DNA of 64,000 nucleotides from Prevotella sp. UBA6994. GTDB taxonomy: Bacteria; Bacteroidota; Bacteroidia; Bacteroidales; Bacteroidaceae. A program made the translations under genes and the position numbers. A model generated the notes under the pieces. The model was not told the DNA's origin, searched no databases, and worked only from the letters and a program-made list of their open reading frames with translations. Location of the stretch: contig DJXW01000035.1 in the NCBI GenBank assembly GCA_002449845.1, positions 1 to 64,000 of the forward strand, read 5' to 3'. Shown here one piece after another: positions 1 to 9,076 of the stretch (position 1 is its first letter; each line of letters opens with the position of its first letter).

Positions 1-1036
1 CGATGAGGCGCACGCTGATCGTCTCTGGCAGCATCTCCTCATTAGCACCGCGTGCAGGAGCCTTCATGCGCACTGCGGCGTAGTTCTCAGCACCGCCCTT
101 GTACATCAGGTAGGCACGCATGGGCTTGATGAAGACATATTTGCCCACCTTCACGAACTGACCCTGGCTGATGCCGTCCTCGGTATCCTGTGCAGAGAAG
201 CCGTAGATGCCCGTGGGAGCTTCTTCCCATTCCTTGGTCTCGTAGGTACCTGTAAATGTCCAGTCGTCGCTCGTGGTCTCACCTGCCTCAATGGCGGCAG
301 GGATGGTGTAAGTGCCGCTGAAGTCAACGTCGCCCGTTGTAGAAGGCATAAACAGATACGGAGTATTGGCGGTCAGCGTGGCGGCTTCCACCTCAGTCAT
401 TTCGGCTACATAGTCGTCGCCGTCCTTGTTGACGCCCGTGAAGGCGTAGAACTTCTCGCCGCTCTTCTTCACATATTCGAAGGGCAGGCAAACCGTCGAT
501 GCCTTGCCAGCAGTGAACGGGCGCTTATAGGTCACGTCAACGGTCTTTCCCGTGTATGAAGACAGAGCAGAGGGAGCCTCGCCGTCTGTCAGCTCCACGG
601 TAGGGGTTGAAGCATAGCCATAGACCTCAATCTTGGTCACGCCATACTTGCCGATTGAATTTCCATTGACTTTGGCATCAAATTCATCCAACTCATAATC
701 AAACATCATTGTTGCCTGAAAAGGGGCTTCGGAATCTTCGGCGCTGCTCTCATATGTGTAAAACTTGCAGCTTGTGATTGTGTAGCCTTCAACTGCAGTA
801 ACGGTTAATGTAGCTCCTTCTTCATACGAGTACCACCCCCAGAAATCGTCATCATTAAGGAATTCCCCCCCGCTGAGAGTTACGGTAGCAATGTTGTTAA
901 AGGTCTTGCTGCCGCTCTTGAAACTTGCGTTTTCGCCAGTGCTCTCTATCGTCGTGAGCAACGTGGGAGTCTGCGCCCATGCGCCCGTCGCTGCCATCAG
1001 CAGGAGGGCAAAAATTGAAAGTAATTTTGTTTTCAT
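1..1036 (-). CDS. Secreted protein of unknown function, cut by the left window edge
   Basis: An open frame runs from the ATG at 1034-1036 on the minus strand to the window edge without a stop, giving at least 345 residues. The N-terminus is a clear signal peptide (Lys-Thr-Lys, a Leu/Ile/Ala-rich core, then AWAQ) with likely cleavage after AQ at about residue 22. The rest is Thr/Gly/Asp-rich and resembles the repetitive beta-rich secreted proteins common in Prevotella. Stretches such as STVCLPFEYV and ANTPYLFMP resemble the AxTICLPF-type segments of those proteins, and one such segment is also present in the protein at 35093-37021. No catalytic motif is visible. The C-terminus, where a sorting tail would lie, is outside the window. 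It is preceded by an unusual hairpin-rich leader and an (AG)15 tract. No function can be assigned. Confidence 0.8.
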   Translation of the reverse strand, partial: MKTKLLSIFALLLMAATGAWAQTPTLLTTIESTGENASFKSGSKTFNNIATVTLSGGEFLNDDDFWGWYSYEEGATLTVTAVEGYTITSCKFYTYESSAEDSEAPFQATMMFDYELDEFDAKVNGNSIGKYGVTKIEVYGYASTPTVELTDGEAPSALSSYTGKTVDVTYKRPFTAGKASTVCLPFEYVKKSGEKFYAFTGVNKDGDDYVAEMTEVEAATLTANTPYLFMPSTTGDVDFSGTYTIPAAIEAGETTSDDWTFTGTYETKEWEEAPTGIYGFSAQDTEDGISQGQFVKVGKYVFIKPMRAYLMYKGGAENYAAVRMKAPARGANEEMLPETISVRLI

Positions 1037-1095
1037 GTGTCTTTGTAATTTTAAATTAAAAAATTATAAATGAATACTAAGAATTATTTCTTCAG

Positions 1096-1209
1096 TCTGT
1101 CGCTGTCCCTGCCTCCGTTATCAGACAGGGACAAAAGACTTACCAGCTTCCCCTGCACGGTTACAGGGAAAGCCGCATTTTTCGGTGCCTGGTGCGCAGA
1201 GGCGCACCA
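1096..1209 (-). promoter_or_regulatory. Hairpin-rich leader upstream of the truncated secreted protein
   Basis: This stretch is GC-richer than its surroundings and contains three consecutive inverted repeats: GGTGCGC/GCGCACC (1191-1197 with 1202-1208), GCTTCCCCTG/CAGGGAAAGC (1146-1155 with 1164-1173, one mismatch that would be G-U in RNA), and TGTCCCTG/CAGGGACA (1104-1111 with 1126-1133). It lies 60-170 bases ahead of the start at 1036, so it could be a structured 5' leader, a small RNA or a terminator complex. No known riboswitch class was recognised. Confidence 0.4.
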
Positions 1210-1231
1210 TGAATTGATTGGCTTTTAAAGT

Positions 1232-1268
<37 letters not shown>

Positions 1269-1499
1269 CAAAAATATTGGAATAACCAAGGAAATGGGTC
1301 ATTCTTTGTGTTGCGTTGGCATTATTTAACGTCTCTGTGTGGGGCATAAAATATTTTAATAAGGTGAAAACTGCGATTGGGCGGAGCCGTCAAGCGTGCT
1401 TGAATGGCAGAGCGTAAGTAGTTTAGCACAATTCCATGTGCAAAAATACAAAAGTTTGAGAAAAAACAAGCATTTTGAACAGAAAAAATGAAGAAAAAT

Positions 1500-1611
1500 T
1501 TAATTCATAATTGACAATTCATAATTCACAATGCACAATTCACAATGCACAATTCATAATTCACAATGCACAATGGATAATGCACAATGGATAATTCATC
1601 ATTGAAGATTG
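1500..1611. repeat. Heptamer array (AATTCAT / AATTCAC / AATGCAC units)
   Basis: About 110 bases consist of 7-bp-periodic units such as AATTCAT, AATTCAC, AATGCAC and AATGGAT, directly beyond the stop of the symporter gene. Read on the other strand it matches the style of the array at 56083-56235 (AATTGTG, AATTATG). It belongs to the same class of heptamer-periodic intergenic repeats found elsewhere in this window. The remaining 1266-1499 stretch shows no gene or clear signal. Confidence 0.7.
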
Positions 1612-1614
1612 TCA

Positions 1615-2775
1615 TTATTTGTTTGTGCACCTATCTACCACGATGGCTATGGCTCCATCACCCGTGACGTTGCAAGCCGTTCCGAAAGAGTCCATCGCTA
1701 TGTAAAGGGCAATCATCAATGCCTGTTGCTCCGCATCAAAGCCAAGGATACTTGCCAAAGGAGCCAATGCAGCCATGATAGCTCCACCAGGAACACCTGG
1801 TGCTGCCACCATGACAATGCCCAACATCAATATAAAGTTGAGGAAAATGCCAAAGTTGGATGGAAGACCGCTCATCAGACAAATCGTCAGGGCGCAAGCC
1901 GTAATCTTCATGGCAGAGCCCGACATGTGAATAGTGGCACAAAGGGGAACGGTAAAGCCCGCGACCCCTTCAGAAACGCCATTCTTCAGTGTTTGCTTGA
2001 GCGTCACGGGAATGGTGGCGGCTGATGAAGACGTTCCCAATGCGGTGAGATAGGCAGGCAACATGTTCCAAAGGAGCTTGAAAGGATTCTTCTTGACAAC
2101 GAATCCTGCCACGCAAAACTGATAGACGAGTATCAGGACATGAAGGACAAATATCACGCAGATGATTTGGATAAACACCAACATGATGCGGTAAGCCTGT
2201 CCTGTATAGGTCATCTGTAAGAAGATACCGAAGATATACAAAGGCAACAAGGGGATGATTGCCTTGGAAATGGTCATGGAAATCACCTTTCGGAACTCAC
2301 CAAACATATTCTTCAGCGTGGAAAGGTCGGCGTAGGCTATCGCCAACCCCATCATAAACGAAAATATCAGACCGCTCATCACGTCGATAAGGGCTAGTAT
2401 CTGTATGGAGAAATAAGGTGCAATAGACACCGCTTCCTCTACCTTGGCAATATGCGCCGTGTTTTCCACCATTGCAGGAAACAACCACCGTCCCGTGCCG
2501 TATGAAATCAATCCCGACATCACGGTATCTACATAGGCAATGGCAACGGTTATCAACAGCAACCGACCAGCCGAACGACCGATTTCGGCTATGGCTGGGG
2601 TCACCAATCCCACAATGATGAGAGGAATCATGAAACCCAAGAATTGACTGAAGATGGCATTAAACGTGATGAAAACTTTCACCCACGGCAAGGTGAGCAC
2701 ATTGCCAAACACAATGCCCAGGATGATTGCCAAGATGATACGGGGCAACAAGCCTATCTTCAGACGGGAAATCAT
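1615..2775 (-). CDS. Dicarboxylate/amino acid:cation symporter (DAACS family)
   Basis: This 386-residue, strongly hydrophobic protein has the layout of the sodium/proton-coupled dicarboxylate and amino acid symporters (GltP/DctA/SstT type). Visible features are an N-terminal helix block, the segment FMIPLIIVGLVTPAIAEI that matches the family's FxxLIKMxxxPLI region, the serine-rich loop LGTSSSAATIPVTLK (compare SSSxxTLP), and a late DSFGTACNVTGDGA segment matching the ion/substrate-binding DxxRTxxNVxGD motif, here with FGT in place of RT. It probably imports a small acidic or neutral amino acid or a dicarboxylate with sodium at the inner membrane. The missing Arg in DxxRT argues against classical dicarboxylate specificity. 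It is transcribed away from the flavoprotein region and stands alone. Confidence 0.85.
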   Translation of the reverse strand: MISRLKIGLLPRIILAIILGIVFGNVLTLPWVKVFITFNAIFSQFLGFMIPLIIVGLVTPAIAEIGRSAGRLLLITVAIAYVDTVMSGLISYGTGRWLFPAMVENTAHIAKVEEAVSIAPYFSIQILALIDVMSGLIFSFMMGLAIAYADLSTLKNMFGEFRKVISMTISKAIIPLLPLYIFGIFLQMTYTGQAYRIMLVFIQIICVIFVLHVLILVYQFCVAGFVVKKNPFKLLWNMLPAYLTALGTSSSAATIPVTLKQTLKNGVSEGVAGFTVPLCATIHMSGSAMKITACALTICLMSGLPSNFGIFLNFILMLGIVMVAAPGVPGGAIMAALAPLASILGFDAEQQALMIALYIAMDSFGTACNVTGDGAIAIVVDRCTNK

Positions 2776-2830
2776 ATTCTGTTGATTTAATTTCTTTGGA
2801 GTTTCAAGGAGAGTTTTTGAGAGAGTTTTT

Positions 2831-2906
2831 AAGGAGTAAAGGAGTAAAGGAGTTCAGTAGTTCAGACAAATGTCTTTACTCCTTAACTTCTGAACTACTG
2901 AACTCC
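2831..2906. repeat. Long nested inverted repeat between symporter and flavoprotein genes
   Basis: A perfect 17-bp inverted repeat, GGAGTTCAGTAGTTCAG at 2849-2865 and its complement at 2890-2906, is nested with AAGGAGTAAAG (2831-2841) and CTTTACTCCTT (2874-2884). Each arm is itself built of about 8-bp repeats (AAGGAGTA, AAGGAGTT, CAGTAGTT). It could terminate transcription of the flavoprotein gene, or be one of the repeat-armed palindromes seen elsewhere here. A degenerate relative (GGAGTTTCAAGGAG, then GACAAATG) lies just upstream of the GH28 start around 22020-22060. Confidence 0.65.
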
Positions 2907-2950
2907 CTTTCACTCCTATTACTTGCGAATAACGAATAAGGTCCTTTAAA

Positions 2951-4141
2951 CTATTCTTTATTCAATATTCTCTTAGCCATTGCGCGACCTAAAGCTTCAC
3001 AGGCAGCCTTGCTCTCGGCAGAAAGCGCCTGCTTCATCTCCACGGGTTCGCCTACAGCCTCGAAGTGGAGACGAGTATCATTCCATTCCTTGATTTTCTC
3101 TACTGCCTTGCTTGCCCAACTATAACTTCCAAACCAACCTAACAGGTGGTTCTTGATGTCTTTTCCAGCTATCTCGGAAAGCAGCACGTCCATCTCGTGA
3201 TAAAGCCCCGTATTGTATGTAGGTGCTCCCACGATCAATCCATTGTAACGGAAGATGTCGCGCAAGATATAAGAATGGTGCGTCTTTGACACATTATATA
3301 TTACTATATTCTTCAAGCCCTCCTGACTGGCGGCACGTGCAATCACCTCTGCCATGCGCTCGGTATTGCCATACATCGTACCATAGCAAATCACCAAGCC
3401 AGGCTCGGTTTCGTACTTACTCATCTGGTCGTACATACCCACAACCTTGTCGATGTAATCATGCCATACAGGACCGTGAGTGGCGCAGATATAGTTAATC
3501 TTCACACCGGCGAGCTTCTTCAGGGCATTCTGAACAGGTACTCCATACTTGCCGACGATGTTAGAGTAGTAACGAACCATCTCCAACCAGAACGTGTCGC
3601 AATTGATTTCACTATCTATCACGCCGCCATTCAATGCACCAAAACATCCGAAAGCATCTCCGGAGAAAAGGATGTTGTTGACCACATCCAGCGTGACCAT
3701 CGTCTCTGGCCAGTGAACCATGGGCGTAAACACGAAGTTGAGCGTGTGGTGTCCCAATTCGAGTGAGTCGCCATTCTTCACCTCTAATTGATTATCCGCA
3801 ATACCATAGAAGCCCTCCATCATGCCAAAGGTTTTCTTGTTGCCGATAATCTTGACGTTTGGGTAATATTTCTTCATCAGAGCCAACGACCCGCTATGGT
3901 CAGGCTCCATGTGGTTGATGACGATATAGTCGATGGGACGGTCGCCTATCACCTCACGAATGTTTTCGAGACATTGCGTGAAGAAATCCACCTCCACGGT
4001 ATCAACCAAACAAACCAAATCGTCGTCTATCAGGTAAGAATTGTAAGAAACGCCATTGGGCAATGGCCATAATCCCTCAAAAAGATTTTTGTTACGGTCG
4101 TTTACGCCTACATAGTAAACTTTGTTGCTAATTTCTATCAT
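2951..4141 (-). CDS. Flavo-diiron protein (A-type flavoprotein, FprA-like)
   Basis: This 396-residue protein has an N-terminal metallo-beta-lactamase fold with the diiron ligand motif NHMEPDHSGS (HxExDH), followed by later His/Asp ligands in HWPETM, SGDAFG and THGPVWH, and a C-terminal flavodoxin domain with the FMN loop YGTMYGNTERMA. Family members reduce oxygen to water or nitric oxide to nitrous oxide in the cytoplasm, using electrons from rubredoxin or a similar donor, and protect anaerobes. I place the start at the ATG at 4141. A longer frame would begin with TTG at 4171, but that codon falls inside the -7 promoter element. Residues 2 onward (IEISNKVYYVG) fit the usual family N-terminus. 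It is divergent from the sugar kinase gene. Confidence 0.9.
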   Translation of the reverse strand: MIEISNKVYYVGVNDRNKNLFEGLWPLPNGVSYNSYLIDDDLVCLVDTVEVDFFTQCLENIREVIGDRPIDYIVINHMEPDHSGSLALMKKYYPNVKIIGNKKTFGMMEGFYGIADNQLEVKNGDSLELGHHTLNFVFTPMVHWPETMVTLDVVNNILFSGDAFGCFGALNGGVIDSEINCDTFWLEMVRYYSNIVGKYGVPVQNALKKLAGVKINYICATHGPVWHDYIDKVVGMYDQMSKYETEPGLVICYGTMYGNTERMAEVIARAASQEGLKNIVIYNVSKTHHSYILRDIFRYNGLIVGAPTYNTGLYHEMDVLLSEIAGKDIKNHLLGWFGSYSWASKAVEKIKEWNDTRLHFEAVGEPVEMKQALSAESKAACEALGRAMAKRILNKE

Positions 4142-4168
4142 CAGTACACTTGATTTTATATTATTTTG

Positions 4169-4199
4169 CAAATATCCGAATTTTTACGCACATAGCAAA
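4169..4199 (-). promoter_or_regulatory. Bacteroidota-type promoter for the flavo-diiron protein
   Basis: On the minus strand a -33 TTTG (4196-4199) is followed by a 19-bp spacer and GATATTTG (4169-4176), one mismatch from TAnnTTTG. It supports the downstream ATG at 4141 as the start codon. Confidence 0.6.
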
Positions 4200-4228
4200 A
4201 TGATTTCCCAAAAAACATTGCATTACAT

Positions 4229-4259
4229 TTTGATATTTGCGCAAAAATATAGAAATTTG
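4229..4259 (+). promoter_or_regulatory. Bacteroidota-type promoter for the PfkB kinase / M16 peptidase pair
   Basis: TTTG at 4229-4232, a 19-bp spacer and GAAATTTG at 4252-4259 (one mismatch from TAnnTTTG) lie 28 bases ahead of the kinase ATG at 4288. Confidence 0.5.
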
Positions 4260-4287
4260 CAAACTGAAACATAAATACTTTTTTGAA

Positions 4288-5217
4288 ATGCGTAAGGTAA
4301 TAGGAATAGGAGAGACCGTTCTCGACATCATATTTAAAAACGACCAACCCATTGGGGCTTATCCTGGTGGTTCTACGTTTAACGCCATCATTTCCTTAGG
4401 ACGTTGTGGCGTAAACACGTCATTTATCTCTGAAGCGGGCAATGACCGTGTGGGTAAGCAAATCATCGACTTCTTAAAGGAAAACGGTGTTGACGCTTCG
4501 GGCGTGAGCCAATTTCCCGACTCGCAATCGCCCATCTCACTGGCTTTCCTCAATGCCAACAACGATGCGGAATATCTCTTCTACAAAGACCATCCGCACG
4601 ACCAATTGGATTTCGTCTATCCTGACATTCAGCCCGACGACATCATTCTCTTTGGCTCTTACTTTGCCGTGAATCCCGTGATTCGCCCGCAAGTGATGGG
4701 ACTGCTGGATTACGCCCGCAATCATGGTGCCATCATCTACTACGACGTGAACTTCCGTCCTTCTCATCGACATGAGGTGATGAAACTCACACCCAACTTG
4801 TTGGAAAACCTGGAATATGCCGACATCGTGCGAGGCAGTCATGAAGACTTTGAAGTGCTTTACAAGATGGAAGACCCCACGAAGGTGTACAACTCGGAGA
4901 TTTCTTTTTATTGCAAGAAGTTTATCTACACCCACGGCAGTCAACCCGTCACGCTGAGGGCTGAAGGTGGATTCCACAAGGAATATCCCGTGAAGCAGAC
5001 ACAAACGGTCAGTACCATTGGCGCAGGCGACAACTTCAATGCGGGCTTCATCTTCGGCTTGATGAAATATGGCATTACTCGCAAACATATCGAAAACGGA
5101 CTCTCTGAGGAACAATGGGACAACATCATCGAGTGTGCCCAAGCCTTCTCGGCAGAAACTTGCAAGAGCCTTTTCAACTATGTGTCTGTAGAGTTTGGCA
5201 AGCAACAAAAGGTATGA
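4288..5217 (+). CDS. PfkB-family carbohydrate kinase (fructokinase-like)
   Basis: This 309-residue cytoplasmic kinase has both PfkB signatures: an N-terminal sugar-binding PGGSTFNAIISLGR segment (first signature, about residues 27-40) and the C-terminal TIGAGDNFNAGF segment with the catalytic Asp and the anion hole. The family phosphorylates fructose, ribose, 2-keto-3-deoxygluconate or nucleosides with ATP. The sequence does not settle the substrate; fructokinase is the common annotation for this length and N-terminus in Bacteroidota. The start at 4288 (MRKVIGIGE) is chosen over an in-frame upstream codon at 4237 because the promoter elements overlap the latter. The last codons overlap the next gene by 4 bases (ATGA), implying translational coupling with the M16 peptidase. 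Confidence 0.85.
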   Translation: MRKVIGIGETVLDIIFKNDQPIGAYPGGSTFNAIISLGRCGVNTSFISEAGNDRVGKQIIDFLKENGVDASGVSQFPDSQSPISLAFLNANNDAEYLFYKDHPHDQLDFVYPDIQPDDIILFGSYFAVNPVIRPQVMGLLDYARNHGAIIYYDVNFRPSHRHEVMKLTPNLLENLEYADIVRGSHEDFEVLYKMEDPTKVYNSEISFYCKKFIYTHGSQPVTLRAEGGFHKEYPVKQTQTVSTIGAGDNFNAGFIFGLMKYGITRKHIENGLSEEQWDNIIECAQAFSAETCKSLFNYVSVEFGKQQKV

Positions 5218-6440
5218 AATACCAAACAGCAACCCTAAGCAACGGGTTACGTGTCATTCACTTACCTTCTTCCCTACCCGTCGTTTACTGCGGTTACCAG
5301 ATTGCCGTTGGAACACGCGACGAACAACCTGGGGAGGAGGGATTGGCGCATTTCTGCGAACACATCACGTTTAAGGGAACAGAAAGGCGCAGTTCATTAC
5401 AGGTTCTGAATTGTCTGGAACGTGTAGGGGGAGAGTTGAATGCCTATACCACCAAGCAACGCACCACTTATTATTGTGCCATCTTGAAGGATTACGTGGC
5501 AAAGGCGGTTGACTTGCTTACAGACATCGTGTTTCACAGCACTTATCCACAGAGTGAGATTGACAAAGAGGTGGAGGTGATTTGCGACGAGATAGAGAGT
5601 TACTATGATTCTCCTGCCGAACTCATCTACGATGAATTTGAAAACATCATCTTTCACGGACATCCGTTGGGACACAACATCTTAGGTACTTCCCAACGTG
5701 TGAGAAGCTTCACTTCCGAAGATGCCCTGCGGTTTACACGGAAGTATTATCGTCCTGCAAACAGCATCTTCTTCGCATACGGAGACGTTGACTTCAAACG
5801 GTTAATACGACTCTTAGAGTTGAGAAACCGCAACGTCACGAATGGGGAAATTCCTCTCACGCCACCCTTCCAAGTGCCCAATGCTTCAACGTCACAAACC
5901 ATTGTCCGTGAGATGCACACCCATCAGGCACACGTGATGATGGGTTGCCAAGCGTATGACATGCACCATCCTCACCGAATGACACTCTATCTGTTGAACA
6001 ACATCCTTGGAGGACCCAACATGAATGCCAAACTGAATCTTGCATTACGGGAACGACATGGATTGGTTTATGTCGTGGAAAGTATGACTGCCAACTATAG
6101 CGATACGGGATTGTGGAGCGTGTATTTCGGATGCGACCCACAAGACGTGGAGAAGTGTTGCAGATTGGTGCGCAAAGAACTGAACAACATCAAGAGGAAA
6201 GCCATGAGTCCATCACAACTCAAGGCTGCACAACAACAAATCAAAGGACAAATCGGTGTGGCTTGCGATAACAGATTGCAATTTGCTCTCGACTTTGGCA
6301 AGGATTACCTGCTCTATGGATGGGAAAAAGACATTGATTCTTTCTTCCATCAAATAGACAGCATCACCGCGCAAGACATCCTCGAAGTAGCAAATGAGCT
6401 TTTCAAAGAGGAAAAGCTTACCACGCTAATCATCAAATAG
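5214..6440 (+). CDS. M16-family zinc metallopeptidase
   Basis: This 408-residue protein carries the inverted zinc motif HFCEH at residues 46-50 (HxxEH) with a third glutamate ligand near residue 126, and the following ESYYDSPAELIYDE region typical of pitrilysin/processing-peptidase-like enzymes. One catalytic half and one inactive half fit in this length, as in the small single-chain bacterial M16 proteins. No signal peptide is visible, so it probably acts in the cytoplasm on peptides or small unfolded proteins. Translation starts at the ATG in the ATGA overlap with the kinase gene; a much longer frame from 5115 runs through the kinase and is not real. It ends just before a 10-bp repeat block and a strong terminator. 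Confidence 0.9.
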   Translation: MKYQTATLSNGLRVIHLPSSLPVVYCGYQIAVGTRDEQPGEEGLAHFCEHITFKGTERRSSLQVLNCLERVGGELNAYTTKQRTTYYCAILKDYVAKAVDLLTDIVFHSTYPQSEIDKEVEVICDEIESYYDSPAELIYDEFENIIFHGHPLGHNILGTSQRVRSFTSEDALRFTRKYYRPANSIFFAYGDVDFKRLIRLLELRNRNVTNGEIPLTPPFQVPNASTSQTIVREMHTHQAHVMMGCQAYDMHHPHRMTLYLLNNILGGPNMNAKLNLALRERHGLVYVVESMTANYSDTGLWSVYFGCDPQDVEKCCRLVRKELNNIKRKAMSPSQLKAAQQQIKGQIGVACDNRLQFALDFGKDYLLYGWEKDIDSFFHQIDSITAQDILEVANELFKEEKLTTLIIK

Positions 6441-6442
6441 AA

Positions 6443-6515
6443 TCCCTAGGATTACCTAGACTTTCTAGGATTACTAGGATTTCCTAGGATTTCCTAGGTT
6501 TTCCTAGGATTTCCT
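6443..6515. repeat. Tandem CCTAGGATTT-type 10-bp repeats
   Basis: Seven or so imperfect copies of a 10-bp unit (TTCCTAGGAT and variants such as TACCTAGACT) follow directly on the stop of the M16 gene. CCTAGG is palindromic, so the block can fold on either strand. It sits immediately before the shared terminator. Confidence 0.8.
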
Positions 6516-6556
6516 AAAAAAAGAGGAGATTCTCTTTTCCGAATCTCCTCTTTCTA
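6516..6556. terminator. Bidirectional intrinsic terminator
   Basis: A perfect 12-bp stem (AAGAGGAGATTC at 6521-6532 with its complement at 6541-6552, 8-base loop) is flanked by an A-run on the left and T-rich sequence on the right. It can end both the M16 transcript and the convergent metallopeptidase transcript. Confidence 0.85.
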
Positions 6557-6560
6557 TCTT

Positions 6561-8924
6561 TTATTTCACCATCTTCTTCCCATTGACGATGTAAATACCC
6601 TTTCCTGTTGGTAAATCTCCAGAAATCCTGCGACCTTGCAAATCATAAATGCCATTCACTTGCTGCTCTTCGTTCTCTTCCATTCTCACGTCATCAATGC
6701 CATCAACGTAGGTATTGATCTTTCGCATTTCCTCCTCAGTGAGAATGAGCCAACGTTGCGTGGTGGCAGAATTGGCAAGGTTGAACGTGGCTTGTCCCAC
6801 CGTTCCCGACGCATTAGCCAACATACAATTAGGAGACCATTCGGTAATGGGATGAATCATCCAATAGCCACGATACTTCTCTGCGGTTACATCTACACGA
6901 CCGCGCATCAGATGCAACCAGTCATTGGCGATGGGCGACGTGCGCTCTGCTACCACGAAACGAGAACCGTTGTATGTAATCAACTTACCCGTTGCGGCAT
7001 TGCGTATGGTGTAATATTGGTTGGATGGCTCGAAAGAAAGATACCATGCTGCTGAGTCATTGGCGGCAGCCTCATCACTACTCATCTGAACCACGTTCAA
7101 CATTCCGTTCTTCCCTTCCTTCAGATAAGACGTATATAATCCACGTCCCTCGTTCTCGTTCTTCAGATAATATTTCACGTCATCCTCATGTTCAAAAGAA
7201 TAATAGGGTTCTGCAAACGTGGAATAATTATGTTCCAGTCCATCCTCTCCCAAAGCTTGGCAAATCAACGCATTGGCATAGTAGAGTGCTTTCGTGCCAT
7301 TGTCTTCGTTGGCACCATTGATACCGTATGGCCACATGTGCTGATAGTCGCCGTTCAAACGTGATCCATTGGTGTTATCCCAGAAGTCGAGGAATGCGCT
7401 CACGCGGTCGCCCAACCATTGTCCTGACCCCACGGTATTGTTATTATAGTTTTGCGTTCCCGACCTCATGACGGTCTTACTCCATTGTGTGGAATAAGGA
7501 ATCACGCCCAGTCCATGCTCCATCTCGTGCATGATGGTTCCCGTGCGTTGGTAAGAGGCATTGGCTCCCATATTCATCCAAGGATTATCAGCATAGTAGC
7601 AGTCTGCGGTAGGCGTACCAGAGCTATAGCCAATGCTGAATGCCTTTCGGGCAGATGTCAGATTGTTGAATATCTCACAAGCCTCCGTAGCGGCGGCATT
7701 CACGCGTTTGTTGGCAGCCTCATCGCCACCATTGTTATACCAATACGTGATATTACCCTTGGGGATGGTATAGAATCGGATGACGTCGCCATATTTCACC
7801 CTACCCTCTTTGGTCTTGGCGTAAGCACGCATATAGTATTTCGTACAAGGGGTGAGGTTTTCTATATAGTATATCTCCCCGTGATTGTTCAGGTACTCCG
7901 TGGAGGTATTATCTTTTATGGTAGGATTGCCCTCCGTATTCCAGCACAGTCCTTGTTCGGTGATTTCATTCGTCGAGAATCCACTGGTGGAGAGACGGGC
8001 GAATGCCATCGTTGCGCCACGTGCAAAGCGTTTCTCCGTAACGACACTCTTGTTGGCATTGTTCCAGTTGTATTCATCCAACACCACCATCAGCAAACGC
8101 ACATGCTCGTCCATTGCCTCAAACGAAGCCGTCACATCATCATAAATGGCTTGGGCGGCATCAATCTCTGCCTTCAGGTCGGATGCTCCGATACCCGAAC
8201 CATCTCCGTATGCCGCATTTGCCTCGTCGATATATTGTTTCAGAAACGCTTTCTTTGCCTCTCTGTCAATATCTCCCACAGGCGTATCGCGCTCTATTTT
8301 CACGAAATCGAGAATCAGTTGGGCATACACACCAGCTACGGGCGACTGGTTGGCAGCATATCCAATCTGTATCTTGCCCGAGACTTGTTGGGCTACGGTG
8401 AACGTCAATGTATCGGGAATCCATTCGCCTTGTGGAAACTTGCGAACCTTGCTCTGGGTACGTTTGCCCGACGTAGGAATCCACGATGTCTGGTTGTAGG
8501 CATTCACTTGGCTGCTCGCATTGTAATAGGCTGTAATCATCCTATAATTACCTGCCGGCAACATGATGGTCTGTGCATACAACTGGGCAGAATTGAAGCC
8601 GGGAGACATCACAAGGCCGCCACCCTCTGACTGACCAGCAGAGTTAACGGTGGGAACAGATAATCCTGTGAACGTCTTCTTGGTACCAAACTGATACACA
8701 CCAGCTATGACATTGGTCTTTGATGGGTCAACCACCGTCCATCCGTCAATGTCGAGCACCTCTGCTTCCACGTCTCCCTCGTCTTCAATGGTATAGTCGA
8801 AACGAGTATCGAAACTCGCATTCTTCAAGTAGATGTCCGTCACGTCGTAAAACGTCTGTGCCTCTATGCCTGAAAAGCCCTGACACACTAACGCACAAGT
8901 CAATAGTAATGATTTCATTCTCAT
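6561..8924 (-). CDS. Secreted HExxH metallopeptidase-like protein with ricin-type and Fn3-like regions and C-terminal tail
   Basis: This 787-residue protein starts with a signal peptide (MRMKSLLLTCALVCQG, cleavage after EAQ). After an N-terminal beta-sandwich-like region (about residues 25-220) comes a helical segment, an Fn3-like segment around 300-385, a peptidase region with HEMEH at about 466-470 followed by GLG, and a ricin/lectin-like region (YYTIRNAATGKLITYNGS). It ends in the tail YDLQGRR...KGIYIVNGKK. HExxH suggests a zinc peptidase; the following residues match HExxHxxG but the third metzincin ligand is not at the expected place. It is probably secreted or surface attached. The start is taken at 8924; 8918 is also possible, and the extension to 9077 runs through the promoter. 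It is divergent from the genes at 9077 and 9501. Confidence 0.75.
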   Translation of the reverse strand: MRMKSLLLTCALVCQGFSGIEAQTFYDVTDIYLKNASFDTRFDYTIEDEGDVEAEVLDIDGWTVVDPSKTNVIAGVYQFGTKKTFTGLSVPTVNSAGQSEGGGLVMSPGFNSAQLYAQTIMLPAGNYRMITAYYNASSQVNAYNQTSWIPTSGKRTQSKVRKFPQGEWIPDTLTFTVAQQVSGKIQIGYAANQSPVAGVYAQLILDFVKIERDTPVGDIDREAKKAFLKQYIDEANAAYGDGSGIGASDLKAEIDAAQAIYDDVTASFEAMDEHVRLLMVVLDEYNWNNANKSVVTEKRFARGATMAFARLSTSGFSTNEITEQGLCWNTEGNPTIKDNTSTEYLNNHGEIYYIENLTPCTKYYMRAYAKTKEGRVKYGDVIRFYTIPKGNITYWYNNGGDEAANKRVNAAATEACEIFNNLTSARKAFSIGYSSGTPTADCYYADNPWMNMGANASYQRTGTIMHEMEHGLGVIPYSTQWSKTVMRSGTQNYNNNTVGSGQWLGDRVSAFLDFWDNTNGSRLNGDYQHMWPYGINGANEDNGTKALYYANALICQALGEDGLEHNYSTFAEPYYSFEHEDDVKYYLKNENEGRGLYTSYLKEGKNGMLNVVQMSSDEAAANDSAAWYLSFEPSNQYYTIRNAATGKLITYNGSRFVVAERTSPIANDWLHLMRGRVDVTAEKYRGYWMIHPITEWSPNCMLANASGTVGQATFNLANSATTQRWLILTEEEMRKINTYVDGIDDVRMEENEEQQVNGIYDLQGRRISGDLPTGKGIYIVNGKKMVK

Positions 8925-8955
8925 GCTTTTATCATTGATTAAGTTGATTTGTTCA

Positions 8956-8963
8956 CAAAGGTA
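8956..8963 (-). promoter_or_regulatory. -7 promoter element (TACCTTTG) for the metallopeptidase gene
   Basis: TACCTTTG on the minus strand is an exact TAnnTTTG match, 31 bases upstream of the ATG at 8924. No good -33 TTTG was found at the right distance. Confidence 0.5.
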
Positions 8964-9026
8964 CACCTTTTTTGTCATAGACTGGATATTTTCCTTGTTT
9001 TTTTTCGGAAAAATACAGAAAATATT

Positions 9027-9034
9027 TATCTTTG
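9027..9034 (+). promoter_or_regulatory. -7 promoter element (TATCTTTG) for the 9077-11525 gene pair
   Basis: TATCTTTG is an exact TAnnTTTG match 42 bases ahead of the ATG at 9077. It falls near the beginning of the longer frame from 9032 and so supports the later start. Confidence 0.5.
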
Positions 9035-9076
9035 CACCAATTAGAACATTTTTTATCAAGTAAATCATTACAGTCA

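Noticed and set aside
4142..4171. TTG start giving a 10-residue extension of the flavo-diiron protein
   Set aside because: The TTG lies in the -7 promoter element, so it would not be in the transcript.
7452..8630. 392-codon open frame antisense to the secreted metallopeptidase
   Set aside because: It is a shadow of a well supported gene on the other strand, has no family motifs and no promoter or start signal.
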